Part shown: positions 33,561 through 43,377 of the stretch, piece by piece
How the letters are laid out: each line of letters begins with the position of its first letter
How positions within the stretch are numbered: position 1 is the stretch's first letter
Assembly: GCF_019112545.1 (NCBI RefSeq)
Contig: NW_025064890.1
Span: forward strand, 957,818-1,021,817
Length of the DNA stretch: 64,000 bases
Origin: Guyanagaster necrorhizus
Lineage: Eukaryota; Basidiomycota; Agaricomycetes; Agaricales; Physalacriaceae
Direction of reading: 5' to 3'
Notes under the pieces: model-generated
Told to the model about the DNA's origin: nothing
Database searches by the model: none
Seen by the model: the letters and a program-made list of their open reading frames with translations, nothing else
Translations under genes and position numbers: made by a program

Positions 33561-34257
33561 CTCGTTTTTTTAATTAATAGGTAGGTTCGCTGTATGCTGA
33601 TGTATCAACTGCAGCTTGGACGTGTAGACATGCAAACTTTTTTCCGTGAATCGCCAGGCCTCGCGACGATATTAACAGAAACTGCCAAGCGGTTCTCTGC
33701 CTGCCATTTAATATCCACTTTATCCTAAAGTGTTTAGGCAAGCTGTCAGTGCTACGCTGCTCTATGAATCTCTTCTTCGATAGTCGCTACGTGATGCATC
33801 CAAAGACACCCGGCTTAATCACCCATAGTTGCCTATACGCAGCTCAGATATATCATGTCAATAACACAAAAGCATCCCCAAATATGGTGGGAACTTCTTA
33901 AACGCGTCTCCGCTTTTCGCTATGGCTTGCATACCTTTCTGGAGAAACGAGTCAAACGACGCCACACTTGCCCCACGTCTATTAGTGGAGACAGGTAGGA
34001 GATCCACATGACGAAGATTCAGGTATCGTCTTGTGATTCTGTTCTAGATCTCGAAGACACCCGGCCAAGGGCCACCATTATCGAGAGAAAGACGTCTATC
34101 ACAGCTTACAGAACCATGTCCATTGCATATGGGGATGGCTACACATCTCATCACGATCTCAAGAATCCGTGGAGTACAAACCCCTCGCAGCCAGCTTAGA
34201 CGTCACAGAAATATTAACGAGATCTGATACCGATAGAACCGACATCTCGGTAGGTGC

Positions 34258-34541
34258 TCACTGGTAAGCGATTGATGGTACAGCCGAGGGTACATCCAAA
34301 TTGAACTCATGTGCCACCATGTCAATTTTCAAGGTTTCTTCTCGCAAGTAGCCACAACAGAAGAGGGGAACATGACTGGAGGAACCCTTTCCACCATTGG
34401 AAACTTGAAGGCTGCGGTCGGCGAACGACGTACTTGACATTCAAAGGACTGTAGTCTGGTGTTGTCGGACTTCGGTAAGAAGACGCAGGGTTCACTGGAG
34501 GTTGCTTCCAATTCGAAGTTGAAGAAAGTATTTTCGTTCAT
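34258..34541 (-). CDS. Candidate small two-exon gene, unrecognised
   Basis: Minus-strand ATG at 34541 opens a frame (MNENTFFNFELEATSSEPCV...) that can be joined through a 47-bp GTACGT...AAAG intron (34387-34433) to a second exon ending at 34258 (...SAVPSIAYQ), about 79 residues. The acceptor has a poor pyrimidine tract, and an unspliced 70-residue reading is equally possible. It could also be the 5' part of the coding-like fragments at 31858-33560. No domain is recognised. Confidence 0.25.
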
Positions 34542-34634
34542 CGTGCTGGATCGCTGATAGAGCTCTTCTCTTCGGCGAGTTCATGGAAAGGGACTTGAAG
34601 GGTGTGTGAATGGTGCCCACGGCCCAGTGATATT

Positions 34635-34653
34635 GGACCTACAAACACCCATA
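34635..34653 (+). promoter_or_regulatory. Distal HT-promoter motif upstream of HT9
   Basis: GGACCTACAAACACCCATA, identical to 40494-40512 and 420 bp before the HT9 ATG. Confidence 0.45.
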
Positions 34654-34920
34654 ATATCAGAGGAACAACATGTACATGCGGGGAAATTGAGACTGCGGAT
34701 TCTTGGATGGTCTAATATTAAAAATCTGTGGGTCCCATTCCCCCTCGATTGTGGCGGAGGGCTTACTGACCTCAGAAGGACAGACAGATGTCACCGAATA
34801 TTTGATTTTTTACTCGTGGCAGAAGAATCTATGATATTCTCGCAGCTAATGACACAGAGCTACTCGAGGGAGCTGGCCACTCGCACCCCCATGCACAAAA
34901 TTGGTCAAAGTTACTCAGGC

Positions 34921-35016
34921 GAGGCACCGGTTTACGAACCGCCACCATGGCGCGTCGATGACAATGCTATCGATATCCTCCACCAGCGCCTAGGGAGGGG
35001 ATTACTCGTATAAAAG
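34921..35016 (+). promoter_or_regulatory. HT9 promoter: GAGGCACCGGTTTAC block and TATA box
   Basis: GAGGCACCGGTTTAC at 34921, ACCATGGCGCG at about 34945, and TATAAAAG at 35009-35016. Confidence 0.65.
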
Positions 35017-35054
35017 GACGAAAATCTCTCCTAGTCGTATCCTTCAGCATCACA

Positions 35055-35305
35055 ATGTCTGCCCCAACTGCTACTCAATACACCACTGCCGAGACTTCCT
35101 CTGTCGCCGGCGGACAACTCGTCGGCCGCTCCAACAAGGGCGCCGTCGCTCCCAAGGAAGCTTTGAAGCTTTGCTTGGACCTCAACCTCGAGGTTGAGAT
35201 CGCCATTCAGGCCAAGGTCAATGGTGACATCACCTTGTCACTCCTGTGAGTTGTGTTCCGCCTCCTGAGGTATTCTCAAGCTGACGTTCAAATTTTAGTG
35301 AGTAA
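35055..35305 (+). CDS. HT9, small beta-hairpin-tail protein, 65 aa, with a Cys in the strand
   Basis: Exons are 35055-35245 and 35299-35305; the 53-bp intron runs GTGAGT...TTTTAG. The end is Leu-Leu-Glu-TAA. The tail (MSAPTATQYTTAETSSVAGG...) groups it with HT14, 17 kb away. The strand reads LCLDLNLEV where all others have LRLDLNLEV: a unique Arg-to-Cys change on the polar face, the only Cys in the family's hairpins. It could allow disulfide or thiol chemistry or simply be neutral. The ATG is 39 bp after the TATA box. Confidence 0.88.
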
Positions 35306-35511
35306 ATGTGCTCTCGATCCGTTCGGATGGAACTGCCGACATTTTTGGTAAGACTTGTTGGCGGGTTCACCTTGTATTTGGTGCTAAGAATGGTTTCGCG
35401 GCTAGGGTTTTCATAGAGAGAGATCCATTTGTTCGTTTGGAAAACCATCGACTCAATGCGGTTGAGGTTGTACATACTAGTGTTTGGGGAGGGTTCTACA
35501 TCTGTGACATA

Positions 35512-35537
35512 TGAATATCAGTGGTTTTTTTTTGGGT
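35512..35537 (+). other. Conserved HT 3' element, HT9 copy
   Basis: GAATATCAGTGG then T-run and GGG, about 207 bp after the stop; a weaker match to the family block. Confidence 0.35.
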
Positions 35538-35539
35538 CA

Positions 35540-36570
35540 ACGCATTAAGTTTTGAGAAAGTTTTTTGCCAATGAAGGCGGCTGTACAGCGCATTTGGGAC
35601 ATTGCACTTAATACATAGATCATGCATCGTGCCATACCACTTTTCTCGCCAGATATAGACCAGAAGCGCGATGGCTATTACCTGAGGATCAATAAAAGAT
35701 GGTTTGTACATTTCCTGAATGCCCGAGGACCGCGACAAAGGACACGCTCAAAATAGCAGCATTACGACGCGTACTCTAACCAGAGAAATTCCTATGGCGA
35801 GATGAATTTCTAATGAGCTTCTGAAAGCAGTTGAATACGGCGAACAACGAAAAGATAATTGGATGACTCACTCCTCTGCGACCTCCACGGAGCAAGGGTC
35901 AGTTCGTATCTTGTTTATTCCTCGTGTTCCACTGATGGCCTTCATCAACGCATACCACTTAGATGGTCTAAACGCACATCAGCTCCCATCGGCGCCTCCG
36001 TCTACGCGTATCGTAATCGTATTGCCTACTCTCATTTTCATCAATGAAATTTATGACGAAGAGAGGAAACCAAACGGCGGCGGCGTTGCGCTGTACAACT
36101 CTGATGTGGTAGCTCACGCATTAAGCCTTCCTCAGGAATCAAATCTCCCCCCTTGTCATCTCCGAGTCCCAGTTCCGCGGCACGTGTTGCATTGACTGTT
36201 AATAAGCACAGTCCCAATGACGAGATGCTCAACCCTGGACCGAACCGCGATTCTTGATTTAATTGCGACACACTGACGACGGGAGGCGATAAAAAGGTCA
36301 CCGGCAACCTTTCTTGCGCCCTAAATTTCACGGTAATCCGGACCGACAAACGTCCGGAATATCAAAGGTTGAAGATTCCAAAATTATCCTGAGAGCGAGT
36401 ATTAAACTTACTTGAAATGGGAGCGGAACTCGTCTATCAAATTGCCCGTCGGAAGGACCCGAACCTGGAAGAAATGCCGTCGTATATATCAGAATGGGGG
36501 TATGTACGCTTCTTAAATACGAAATGTTAAAAAACGTTTACGTACCTCATGTTTCAGTCGCAATCAATTT
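35540..36570. other. Intergenic, nothing recognised
   Basis: Overlapping frames at 35859-36349 have no recognisable domain. Confidence 0.4.
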
Positions 36571-36573
36571 GGT

Positions 36574-36651
36574 GAGGCACCCGATTAGCTGAATTAGTGG
36601 TACATCGCTCTGGCCCCCATCCTAATCCAGTAGTCGATACTCGTATAAAAG
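36574..36651 (+). promoter_or_regulatory. HT10 promoter: GAGGCACCCGATTA, CATCCTAATCCAG and TATA box
   Basis: GAGGCACCCGATTA at 36574-36587, CATCCTAATCCAG at 36618-36630 and TATAAAAG at 36644-36651. HT13 has the same three blocks in order. Confidence 0.68.
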
Positions 36652-36686
36652 GACCACCGCGTCGACTCTTTTTCTTCAGCATTGCA

Positions 36687-36939
36687 ATGTCTGCCCCAGA
36701 AACCAAATTCGCACCTACTCAATCCTCTTCTGTCCTCGGCGGACAGATTGTCGGTCGCTCTGAGCGCCAGGCTGTTGCACCCCCCGCAGCTCTGAAGCTC
36801 CGTCTTGACCTTAACCTCGAGGTTGAGATTGCCATCCAGGCCAAGGTCAACGGTGACATCACCTTGTCGCTCCTGTAAGTTGATGCCCATTGTCCACCTT
36901 GGGCGTGCTGATGCTGATTATCTGGCATTTAGCCAGTAA
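36687..36939 (+). CDS. HT10, small beta-hairpin-tail protein, 64 aa, terminal Gln
   Basis: Exons are 36687-36874 and 36933-36939; the 58-bp intron runs GTAAGT...TTTAG. The last exon reads C-CAG-TAA, so the product ends Leu-Leu-Gln: the only copy with Gln. The start at 36687 is 36 bp after the TATA box; an earlier in-frame ATG lies upstream of that box. The tail (MSAPETKFAPTQSSSVLGGQ) belongs to the HT5/HT11-HT13 subfamily and lacks the AT pair of HT5. The hairpin is the exact consensus. Confidence 0.87.
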
Positions 36940-37143
36940 ATGCGCTGTAGGTGTGGAGACTTGGAGTCGGATTGCATTGGTTGAACCGAGGTGAGATACT
37001 TGCCATTCTGTATTATCGTCGTTTTCATGCTGAGGCCTTGGGGGGTGTTAGAAAATGTTTTTATCAGTTGAATCCTTCTCATTCTCCTTGGTTCCCTTAC
37101 ATAAAAACCATATTAGTACTTACGGGCGTTTTTATATCTGTGG

Positions 37144-37169
37144 GATATCAATATCAGTTTATTTTGGGG
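37144..37169 (+). other. Conserved HT 3' element, HT10 copy
   Basis: GATATCAATATCAGTTTATT then TTGGGG, about 205 bp after the stop. Confidence 0.5.
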
Positions 37170-37179
37170 AGCATGGTCT

Positions 37180-37965
37180 TCAGTTTTGAATGTGATTATC
37201 TGAACCCATTTTTGGTTTCCAGAGACAAGTATTCCAGGATTGAGTTCTTGTTGAGATCCATTCTATGTAAGCAGTCCCGTGGTATTGTGTCCTTGTCACA
37301 GTTGATAGTGCATTGTTATGTGCAAGCTATGAGGGCCGTCCATTAGGGGGGAGCGCAAACACTGCTGCATGAGTGTTGTTCTATTTGACAGTAGGTCGTC
37401 TTTCCGGTTTATATAAGCACCATCCAAGTCCGGCAATTAGGGTGTGTGCATGTGAGTGAATGTCAAGACTGAAGAGGAAATGACTTGCTTGGCCCCCAGA
37501 CGCGTTGCTGAATCAAGCTCAAGTCTGACGAAGAGATTCAAACCAGGGGTACATGTACAGCTGAACGCAGCACGCACAGACAATCACATCTCGGGAGAAC
37601 CCATAAGCATCGGACCCTATAGTATGATCCGCGAGAGCGCTAGGTAATCCCAAAGAAACGACGCCGTGCATGTATTTCTTCACATAAAAACTCCGAAAGG
37701 AGATTTTGAACAGAAATTTTCTGGTCGTACGTTTTATTGCTGCTCCCGTCACAGTATCGGGGGATGCGTTGTTGACACGCATTGACTATAACGTTGCAGC
37801 GCAACCGTAACCTCTGTGCGGCGAGTCAAGTCTTGACGATCGGCATTTTGGCCGTTGAGCGGAGGGAGAAAGTGGCGCTCCTGGTCTCGCGTTGTGGGGC
37901 TGCAATTTTGAGAACAAAGGTCTCGAACTCGTGCAATGGTCTTCTGGAATTTTTTTTTTTCTCCT
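37180..37965. other. Intergenic with R1 core fragment
   Basis: Apart from a short R1 match at 37586-37640, in which the reading CATCTCGGGAGAACCCATAAGCATCGGACC lacks the middle of the core, I see nothing recognisable before the transposon. Confidence 0.4.
37586..37640 (-). repeat. R1 relic repeat, copy 6 (core fragment)
   Basis: It matches copy 9 (50487-50560) with an internal deletion of the region encoding MEFDS. Confidence 0.3.
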
Positions 37966-37970
37966 AGATA

Positions 37971-40405
37971 CAGTTGACTATCTCACAATGCATATGGTCG
38001 GGAGACACCAAAACCATATGCATTTATAGATTTATGCAGAACCAAAATAGCATGTGATGTGACATGTGACTTTATGTGACAANNNNNNNNNNNNNNNNNN
38101 NNNNNNNNNNNNNNNNNNNNNNNNNNNNNNNNNNNNNNNNNNNNNNNNNNNNNNNNNNNNNNNNNNNNNNNNNNNNNNNNNNNNNNNNNNNNNNNNNNNN
38201 NNNNNNNNNNNNNNNNNNNNNNNNNNNNNNNNNNNNNNNNNNNNNNNNNNNNNNNNNNNNNNNNNNNNNNNNNNNNNNNNNNNNNNNNNNNNNNNNNNNN
38301 NNNNNNNNNNNNNNNNNNNNNNNNNNNNNNNNNNNNNNNNNNNNNNNNNNNNNNNNNNNNNNNNNNNNNNNNNNNNNNNNNNNNNNNNNNNNNNNNNNNN
38401 NNNNNNNNNNNNNNNNNNNNNNNNNNNNNNNNNNNNNNNNNNNNNNNNNNNNNNNNNNNNNNNNNNNNNNNNNNNNNNNNNNNNNNNNNNNNNNNNNNNN
38501 NNNNNNNNNNNNNNNNNNNNNNNNNNNNNNNNCTTCAACATTATCTCTGCTGTCTGGAGCTGTTGAATGGGGGCAATTTGGGTGGGAGGTGTGTTCATTT
38601 TTGACTGTGACGAAGAAGCCAACTGATTGACTGCCTCCAGTGCTTTACCAACATCGTTCTCTGCATTCATAACAGCCATAAGAGCAGGATGCCAGTCAGC
38701 ATCAGCATATTGGTTTCCAAGCAGATCCTGCAATGCCTGTTCGATCCCTGGAAGCGTGTATTTGTCTGTTGAGGCAAAGTCACGAACAAGGTTCCAGGCA
38801 GACTTGAAGAGTGAGGCAGCTTGGAAATCATTGGATGGTGTGGTAGACTGTGACTCAGGTGCATTGTCAGGCATTATACCGGTGTGTTTCCAGCAGTTTG
38901 CTATCGTTTCACTGCTGACATTTGCCCAAGCATCACGAGCGATAGTCATAGCTTCAAGGAGATCAAGCTTGAAGATCTCAGACTCTCCAAGATCATCGAG
39001 ATCAAGTGCACGGATACACATGGCATTCCGATAATGTGCCTTGAAGCAGCGGATAATACCAGCATCTAGCGGCTGAACATATGGAGTCATATTGGGCTCG
39101 AAGAACTCCAGCTTTGTGTTATGGGGTGTATAAGCGATGGAATGCCCTCGAAAGTTGTCCAAGGTCAGCAGAACCTGCCGCATCTCCCTCTTCATCTTTA
39201 AATCAAACATCTTCACCCACTCCGTAAATATTTTGCTCGTCATCCAGGCCTTCTTGTTATTCCGATAATAGAATCCCATTGCCATTGGACTCTTTTTTTT
39301 GAAACACCGTGGTTGCTTTGACTTGCCAATGAAAACAACTGGCATTTGCTCACTCCTATCTGCATTCACAGCAAAACACATGGTGATGCGGAACTTGTCC
39401 TGTTTTCGTCCACTCATAGGACCAGATGCCAAGGTACGATCTGGGATGGCAAAGATGACAAGACCGGATTCATCAATATTCCATCTGTCCCACATCGCAT
39501 ATTTTGCCATAATGCTGTGAAGACGCATACGTTCTTTTTTCACTGCTATTATATCCACTGAGCCTGCTTCTCCATGCCACCGAACCTCCTGAATCTTCCA
39601 TGCCTTGCAGAATGACCTCAACCATCCCTTTCCTTTCAAACACTGATCCTCTGGAATATTCATCAGATTTTCAATCCGATTTCGCTTCTCTATCAGCATT
39701 GCACCAGTCACAGTCTCATCTCGGAGCTGCATGTTCTGATACCAGGATGCAACAGCATGCTCCACATCAGGTCGGGTGACAATACGAGACTTTTTGGATG
39801 ATAGTGCATTAGGGTTCTCGTTTGCACGCTGTTCGATTTTTGTACAAGATGCCAGTTTCCGTGAAAGAGTTGATTGGGTAAAGAGCAGTGCACCTTCCTT
39901 TCGGTTTGCGAAATGTGCCACAATGTCAGCATGTCGATGGGAAGGATGGTTATCAACGTGTTTGAATACTACGAGCCAGTCTCCTGTTGTGAGGTGTGGG
40001 CGGGAGATCTGCTTTGGAGGCTGAGCTGATGATGTGTATATTGGGACTTTCTCCTTCTGTTTTGTATGCTCATATGGATTTCCAGGTTTAGCACGTGGTT
40101 TTCGTGTTGGTTCAGGAGGCATGTTTATAGAGATATAGGCTGCGTTGCTTTACAATAATTTTTTTTGTGTTTGTCATAGTCCATACAAACAAATTATGTT
40201 CTTTATTGTTCTAATATATGCATAATGTCATATCAGCTTACTATAATTTTCGATCTGACAATGCATATTCCTAACTAGAACCATATGCATTATGCGATAT
40301 GCATTTCTAGCCCATTTCCCTGCTCCCCAACTGCGTTCCAGCCCAATCCATATGCAAAGTCAGAATTATGCATTTCGACATCATGCATTGTGAGATAGTC
40401 AACTG
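37971..40405 (-). mobile_element. Pogo/Tc1-type DNA transposon with 23-bp inverted ends
   Basis: The ends are perfect inverted repeats beginning CAGTTGACTATCTCACAATG (37971-37993 and complement of 40383-40405), flanked by TA on both sides (37969-37970 and 40406-40407), the expected target duplication of the Tc1/mariner superfamily. Length is 2435 bp with a 450-base run of N at 38083-38532. Motifs ATGCATATGG / CCATATGCAT recur just inside both ends. It sits between HT10 and HT11. Perfect ends and a long open transposase frame suggest recent insertion. Confidence 0.9.
38032..40122 (-). CDS. Pogo-like DDE transposase (interrupted by assembly gap)
   Basis: It is open from ATG 40122 to the gap, about 530 residues, with a short end beyond the gap. 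A basic N-terminus is followed by helix-turn-helix DNA-binding regions of the CENP-B/Tc5 type (about residues 45-190, including SWYQN and KGWLRSF). The DDE catalytic core follows: D217 in WNIDESG, D322 in LTLDNFRGH and D353 in VQPLDAGII, with 30 residues between the last two, as in pogo/Fot1 elements. These enzymes cut and paste the element at TA sites in the nucleus. The three acidic residues are intact, so it may be active, but the gap hides about 150 residues. The final 16 residues after the gap are uncertain. Confidence 0.88.
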   Translation of the reverse strand: MPPEPTRKPRAKPGNPYEHTKQKEKVPIYTSSAQPPKQISRPHLTTGDWLVVFKHVDNHPSHRHADIVAHFANRKEGALLFTQSTLSRKLASCTKIEQRANENPNALSSKKSRIVTRPDVEHAVASWYQNMQLRDETVTGAMLIEKRNRIENLMNIPEDQCLKGKGWLRSFCKAWKIQEVRWHGEAGSVDIIAVKKERMRLHSIMAKYAMWDRWNIDESGLVIFAIPDRTLASGPMSGRKQDKFRITMCFAVNADRSEQMPVVFIGKSKQPRCFKKKSPMAMGFYYRNNKKAWMTSKIFTEWVKMFDLKMKREMRQVLLTLDNFRGHSIAYTPHNTKLEFFEPNMTPYVQPLDAGIIRCFKAHYRNAMCIRALDLDDLGESEIFKLDLLEAMTIARDAWANVSSETIANCWKHTGIMPDNAPESQSTTPSNDFQAASLFKSAWNLVRDFASTDKYTLPGIEQALQDLLGNQYADADWHPALMAVMNAENDVGKALEAVNQLASSSQSKMNTPPTQIAPIQQLQTAEIMLKXXXXXXXXXXXXXXXXXXXXXXXXXXXXXXXXXXXXXXXXXXXXXXXXXXXXXXXXXXXXXXXXXXXXXXXXXXXXXXXXXXXXXXXXXXXXXXXXXXXXXXXXXXXXXXXXXXXXXXXXXXXXXXXXXXXXXXXXXXXXXXXXXXXXXXLSHKVTCHITCYFGSA

Positions 40406-40493
40406 TAGTTAAGGAAGGAAGTTTCGATTATGAGCAGGAAAGAAAGGTGACGGGCAACAAAAACATTCTCACGGTCTAGACCCTCGCTCGGGT

Positions 40494-40512
40494 GGACCTA
40501 CAAACACCCATA
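40494..40512 (+). promoter_or_regulatory. Distal HT-promoter motif upstream of HT11
   Basis: GGACCTACAAACACCCATA, 260 bp before the HT11 ATG and identical to the block before HT9. Confidence 0.45.
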
Positions 40513-40652
40513 CTTACGTCTACATTTTTACCGAGCAAGCGCTCGTACGTAGGGCTTACCTTACCTATGGGCCGACCATCAGCAAAATAAGAAATAAGAA
40601 CCGTTTACGTATCCCAAATTTAACTCGAAGTCTTCTCTTCTGGAGCGTCGAG

Positions 40653-40716
40653 GAGGCACCCGATTTATCGTGATGCCCAATTATAACTAATCTAGAAGTC
40701 GATACTCATATAAAAG
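40653..40716 (+). promoter_or_regulatory. HT11 promoter: GAGGCACCCGATTTA block and TATA box
   Basis: GAGGCACCCGATTTA at 40653-40667 and TATAAAAG at 40709-40716. Confidence 0.68.
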
Positions 40717-40753
40717 GAACGGCCGCGTCTGATACTATTTCTCCAGCATTACA

Positions 40754-41001
40754 ATGTCTGCTCCAGAAACCAAATTCGCACCTACTCAATCCTCTTCCGT
40801 CCTCGGTGGACAGATCGTCGGTCGCTCCGAGCGTCAGGCTGCCCCTCCCGCAGCCGTGAAGCTTCGTCTTGACCTTAACCTTGAGGTTGAGATCGCCATC
40901 CAGGCTAAGGTCAACGGCGACATCACCTTGTCGCTCCTGTAAGCACCGTTTCCTATGCTGGCGCGTCATCGGGGCTGATTGTCCATTTTTACAGTGAGTA
41001 A
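40754..41001 (+). CDS. HT11, small beta-hairpin-tail protein, 63 aa
   Basis: Exons are 40754-40938 and 40995-41001; the 56-bp intron runs GTAAGC...TTACAG. The end is Leu-Leu-Glu-TAA. The tail is of the MSAPETKFAPTQ type, ending QAAPPAAVK, with Val for Leu before the strand. The intron differs from that of the frameshifted HT13 at only one of 56 bases, although the upstream exons differ more, which suggests conversion or a recent partial duplication between the two. The ATG is 38 bp after the TATA box. Confidence 0.89.
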
Positions 41002-41191
41002 ATGCGCCACGCGTATGGGGAGTCAGAGGCGGAGTGCATTCCTCGGATTGAGGTGAGATGTTCGTCATTCTACGTTGTTGTCCAACGCTGAGAACCGTTA
41101 TGCTAGGGGTCAGGTCACGTCGATTACATTCTTCCCATCCTCCGTTTCCCTACCTACACTGTAGTATTTTCGGGCGTTGTTATACCTACGA

Positions 41192-41220
41192 GATATCAAT
41201 ATCAGTGTCCATGTTTTGGG
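41192..41220 (+). other. Conserved HT 3' element, HT11 copy
   Basis: GATATCAATATCAGTGTCCA then TGTTTTGGG, about 190 bp after the stop. Confidence 0.5.
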
Positions 41221-41224
41221 ATCA

Positions 41225-42130
41225 TTTTATTCTGCTCGCCGAGTTAGGTTGCTTGATGCAACTGTATTGTAATGGTCCCGCTGTCGTGACAGACATAGTT
41301 GTCGAGACAACAAACGTGATAGGTAATATGGGGGATCCCGCCAATGACATGAATGTTGAGGTTTCTTGTTGGTGAGATGATGATGCACCGTAGGAAGGAT
41401 GGATGAAGAAGATATCCTAGTTGTGTTAGCAGCATCTCCATTGGATTTAGGAAATAGTAGTGAAGTATCACTTACCCATTGCTCCGTGATGTTACTAGCA
41501 TGATGGTAGAAAACTCGAGAAGATGCCCCGGAGGAACGAGAAGTCACGACTTGGAAAGGTCCCGTTTCCACATTCTCTCAAGGGACATGTCCATCGTATT
41601 AGACAATCACAACTCGAGAGATTCGAACTCCACGCGAGTAGGCATCGGATCCCCCTATCCGCGAGTGTGGAGCTCAGAGGCGCACCCAGGAATGAATAGA
41701 GACAGAGTACGGGAACGCGTGTGGCTGGGCGAGTGGAGGACGACGTGTGGACTTTTGTGCGCTGCTCTGGGTAGGAAGCCCGTTCAGAGAAGCGCTAGTA
41801 CTAAGGCGAGGTGGACGCGCCCCACAGAGCCACTCGGGATACGTAAAGCCCAGAACGAGACTGCCACTTGGCGCCGATATCTCCAGTTTGCAAGGTGGAA
41901 CTTGGGAGAGGAATGCAAGCCGGGTGCGATGGGACGAGTTGGCTGGTTGTATGCTGGCTTGATATATGAAAGAGCGCCTGTTGCAGTACCCCCTTAGAGG
42001 ATGCGAAAGATGGATGGCCTCGCGCGTGGTAGAGATGACTGTACGCATTGCATAGTAAAACGTGTCCAAGATATTCAGAACACTCATCAGAACTCTCAGC
42101 GCGAGGATTCGCGTCATCGATAAAACCTCA
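41225..42130. other. Intergenic with an R1 core fragment
   Basis: The long frames here (41479-41997 plus, 41674-42159 minus) overlap each other and have no recognisable domain. The complement of 41605-41680 carries an R1 core (GGATCCGATGCCTACTCGCG, then GTGGAGTTCGAATCT) with a frameshift. Confidence 0.4.
41605..41680 (-). repeat. R1 relic repeat, copy 7 (core fragment)
   Basis: It matches the GSDAY...VEFDS core in DNA, with an indel between the two halves. Confidence 0.4.
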
Positions 42131-42138
42131 ATTGCATG

Positions 42139-42168
42139 ACCCCAGAATAACACTGACATTGGTATCTA
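42139..42168 (-). other. Conserved HT 3' element, HT12 copy
   Basis: The complement reads AGATACCAATGTCAGTGTTA then TTCTGGGG, about 170 bp after the HT12 stop. Confidence 0.5.
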
Positions 42169-42333
42169 GTAGGTATAGAAACAAGACACTGTCAACGAAG
42201 GATGAAAGGAAGAATGTAACCGGTACGACTAGGCCCTAACAAGTCAGCACGAAAACCGCAAGTACCAGGTGGCAAGTCCCACCTCGAACTGACGAATGCA
42301 CTCTGATACCATCTCCCCGTGCGCGTGGCACGT

Positions 42334-42585
42334 TTACTCACTATGAAAACAAACAGTCAACCCGACGACGTGCCAACACGACCAAAACACTCACAGGAGC
42401 GACAAGGTAATGTCACCGTTGACCTTGGCCTGGATGGCAATCTCAACCTCGAGGTTAAGGTCAAGACGGAGCTTCAAAGCTGCGGGAGGGGCAGCCTGGC
42501 GCTCAGTGCGGCCGACGATCTGTCCACCGAGAACGGAGGAGGATTGGGTAGGTGCGAATTTGGTAGCGGTTTCTGGGGCAGACAT
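42334..42585 (-). CDS. HT12, small beta-hairpin-tail protein, 65 aa
   Basis: Exons are 42395-42585 and 42334-42340; the 54-bp intron runs GTGAGT...CATAG. The end is Leu-Leu-Glu-TAA. The protein encoded before the strand end is identical to that of HT13, including GRTERQAAPPAALK, but the introns of the two are unrelated. The hairpin is the exact consensus. A TATAAAAAG box (complement of 42621-42629) is 36 bp before the ATG, and CTATCCTAATCCAG, as in HT10 and HT13, precedes it. Confidence 0.89.
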
Positions 42586-42639
42586 TGTAATGCTGGAGAG
42601 AGGGAGTCGATGCGGTAGTCCTTTTTATACATCTGGATT

Positions 42640-43240
42640 AGGATAGGGTACGTTATCATTGCATCGTTTTGGGGTAGCAACCTGGCATGGAAGCATAATA
42701 AACTCGTTGCGCATGTACTCCAGATTTGATTCGGCACGTGAGCATGGCAAGTCTATACAGTTTCCAATGCGTGTTTCTGAACCGTGAGATAGCGACGACC
42801 TTGCTCTCTACTATCGACATGCACACATCAGGCTCGGACTGATACGAATTCTAGACACATTTCTTTTTCAACACGTGTACGACCCTGAATCTGTTTCTCT
42901 GTCGACATACATTACGGGAAGCTTAGGTCTCCAGTCGGGTTGGTAACTTATTGTTCGCAGCCCCAGTTACCCCCCGCCACCACCGTTGGTCGCTCTACCT
43001 CTCTCCCTCCGCTTATCCATCCAACCAATGCGCCGTCGTATGTCTGAACTGTCATCTGAAAATGCCATCGTACATTGCATCAGAAGCACGCGAATCCATC
43101 TCCCAGGCCTTCGCACATGCCCCATCTTTTGAATGAAATAACAAACCCTTACGTGTCCACATTCCTCTCGTGTACAGTCTTCTCTTCCCCAAATTTTTTA
43201 CACCTGCATACTTCAAGTTCGAGACTTAATTAACTTGCTA
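42640..43240. other. Intergenic, nothing recognised
   Basis: This is the divergent spacer between the HT12 and HT13 promoters; no gene is evident. Confidence 0.4.
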
Positions 43241-43243
43241 CGA

Positions 43244-43340
43244 CGAGGCACCCGAGTTGCTAAATGCACCATGGCGCAATCATAACATTGCTCTCGCCCT
43301 CATCCTAATCCAGAACTCGAGATCGATACTTGTATAAAAG
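43244..43340 (+). promoter_or_regulatory. HT13 promoter: GAGGCACCCGAGTT, CATCCTAATCCAG and TATA box
   Basis: GAGGCACCCGAGTT at 43244-43257, ACCATGGCGC at about 43268, CATCCTAATCCAG at 43301-43313 and TATAAAAG at 43333-43340. The promoter is complete although the coding region is broken. Confidence 0.65.
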
Positions 43341-43377
43341 GGACCACCCCATCGACTTCCCTCTCTTCAGCATCACA

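Noticed and set aside
36594..36890. Antisense open frames opposite HT genes (for example reading QERQGDVTVDLGLDGNLNLE), repeated at HT5, 11, 12, 14 and 16
   Set aside because: They mirror the conserved hairpin codons and recur only because the sense strand is conserved. They lack their own promoter and consistent ends.
38066..38630. Two plus-strand open frames of 166 and 184 codons
   Set aside because: They consist almost entirely of unknown bases in the assembly gap.
41479..42159. Long overlapping frames on both strands (172 and 161 codons)
   Set aside because: Neither shows a domain, promoter or family resemblance; the region includes an R1 fragment.
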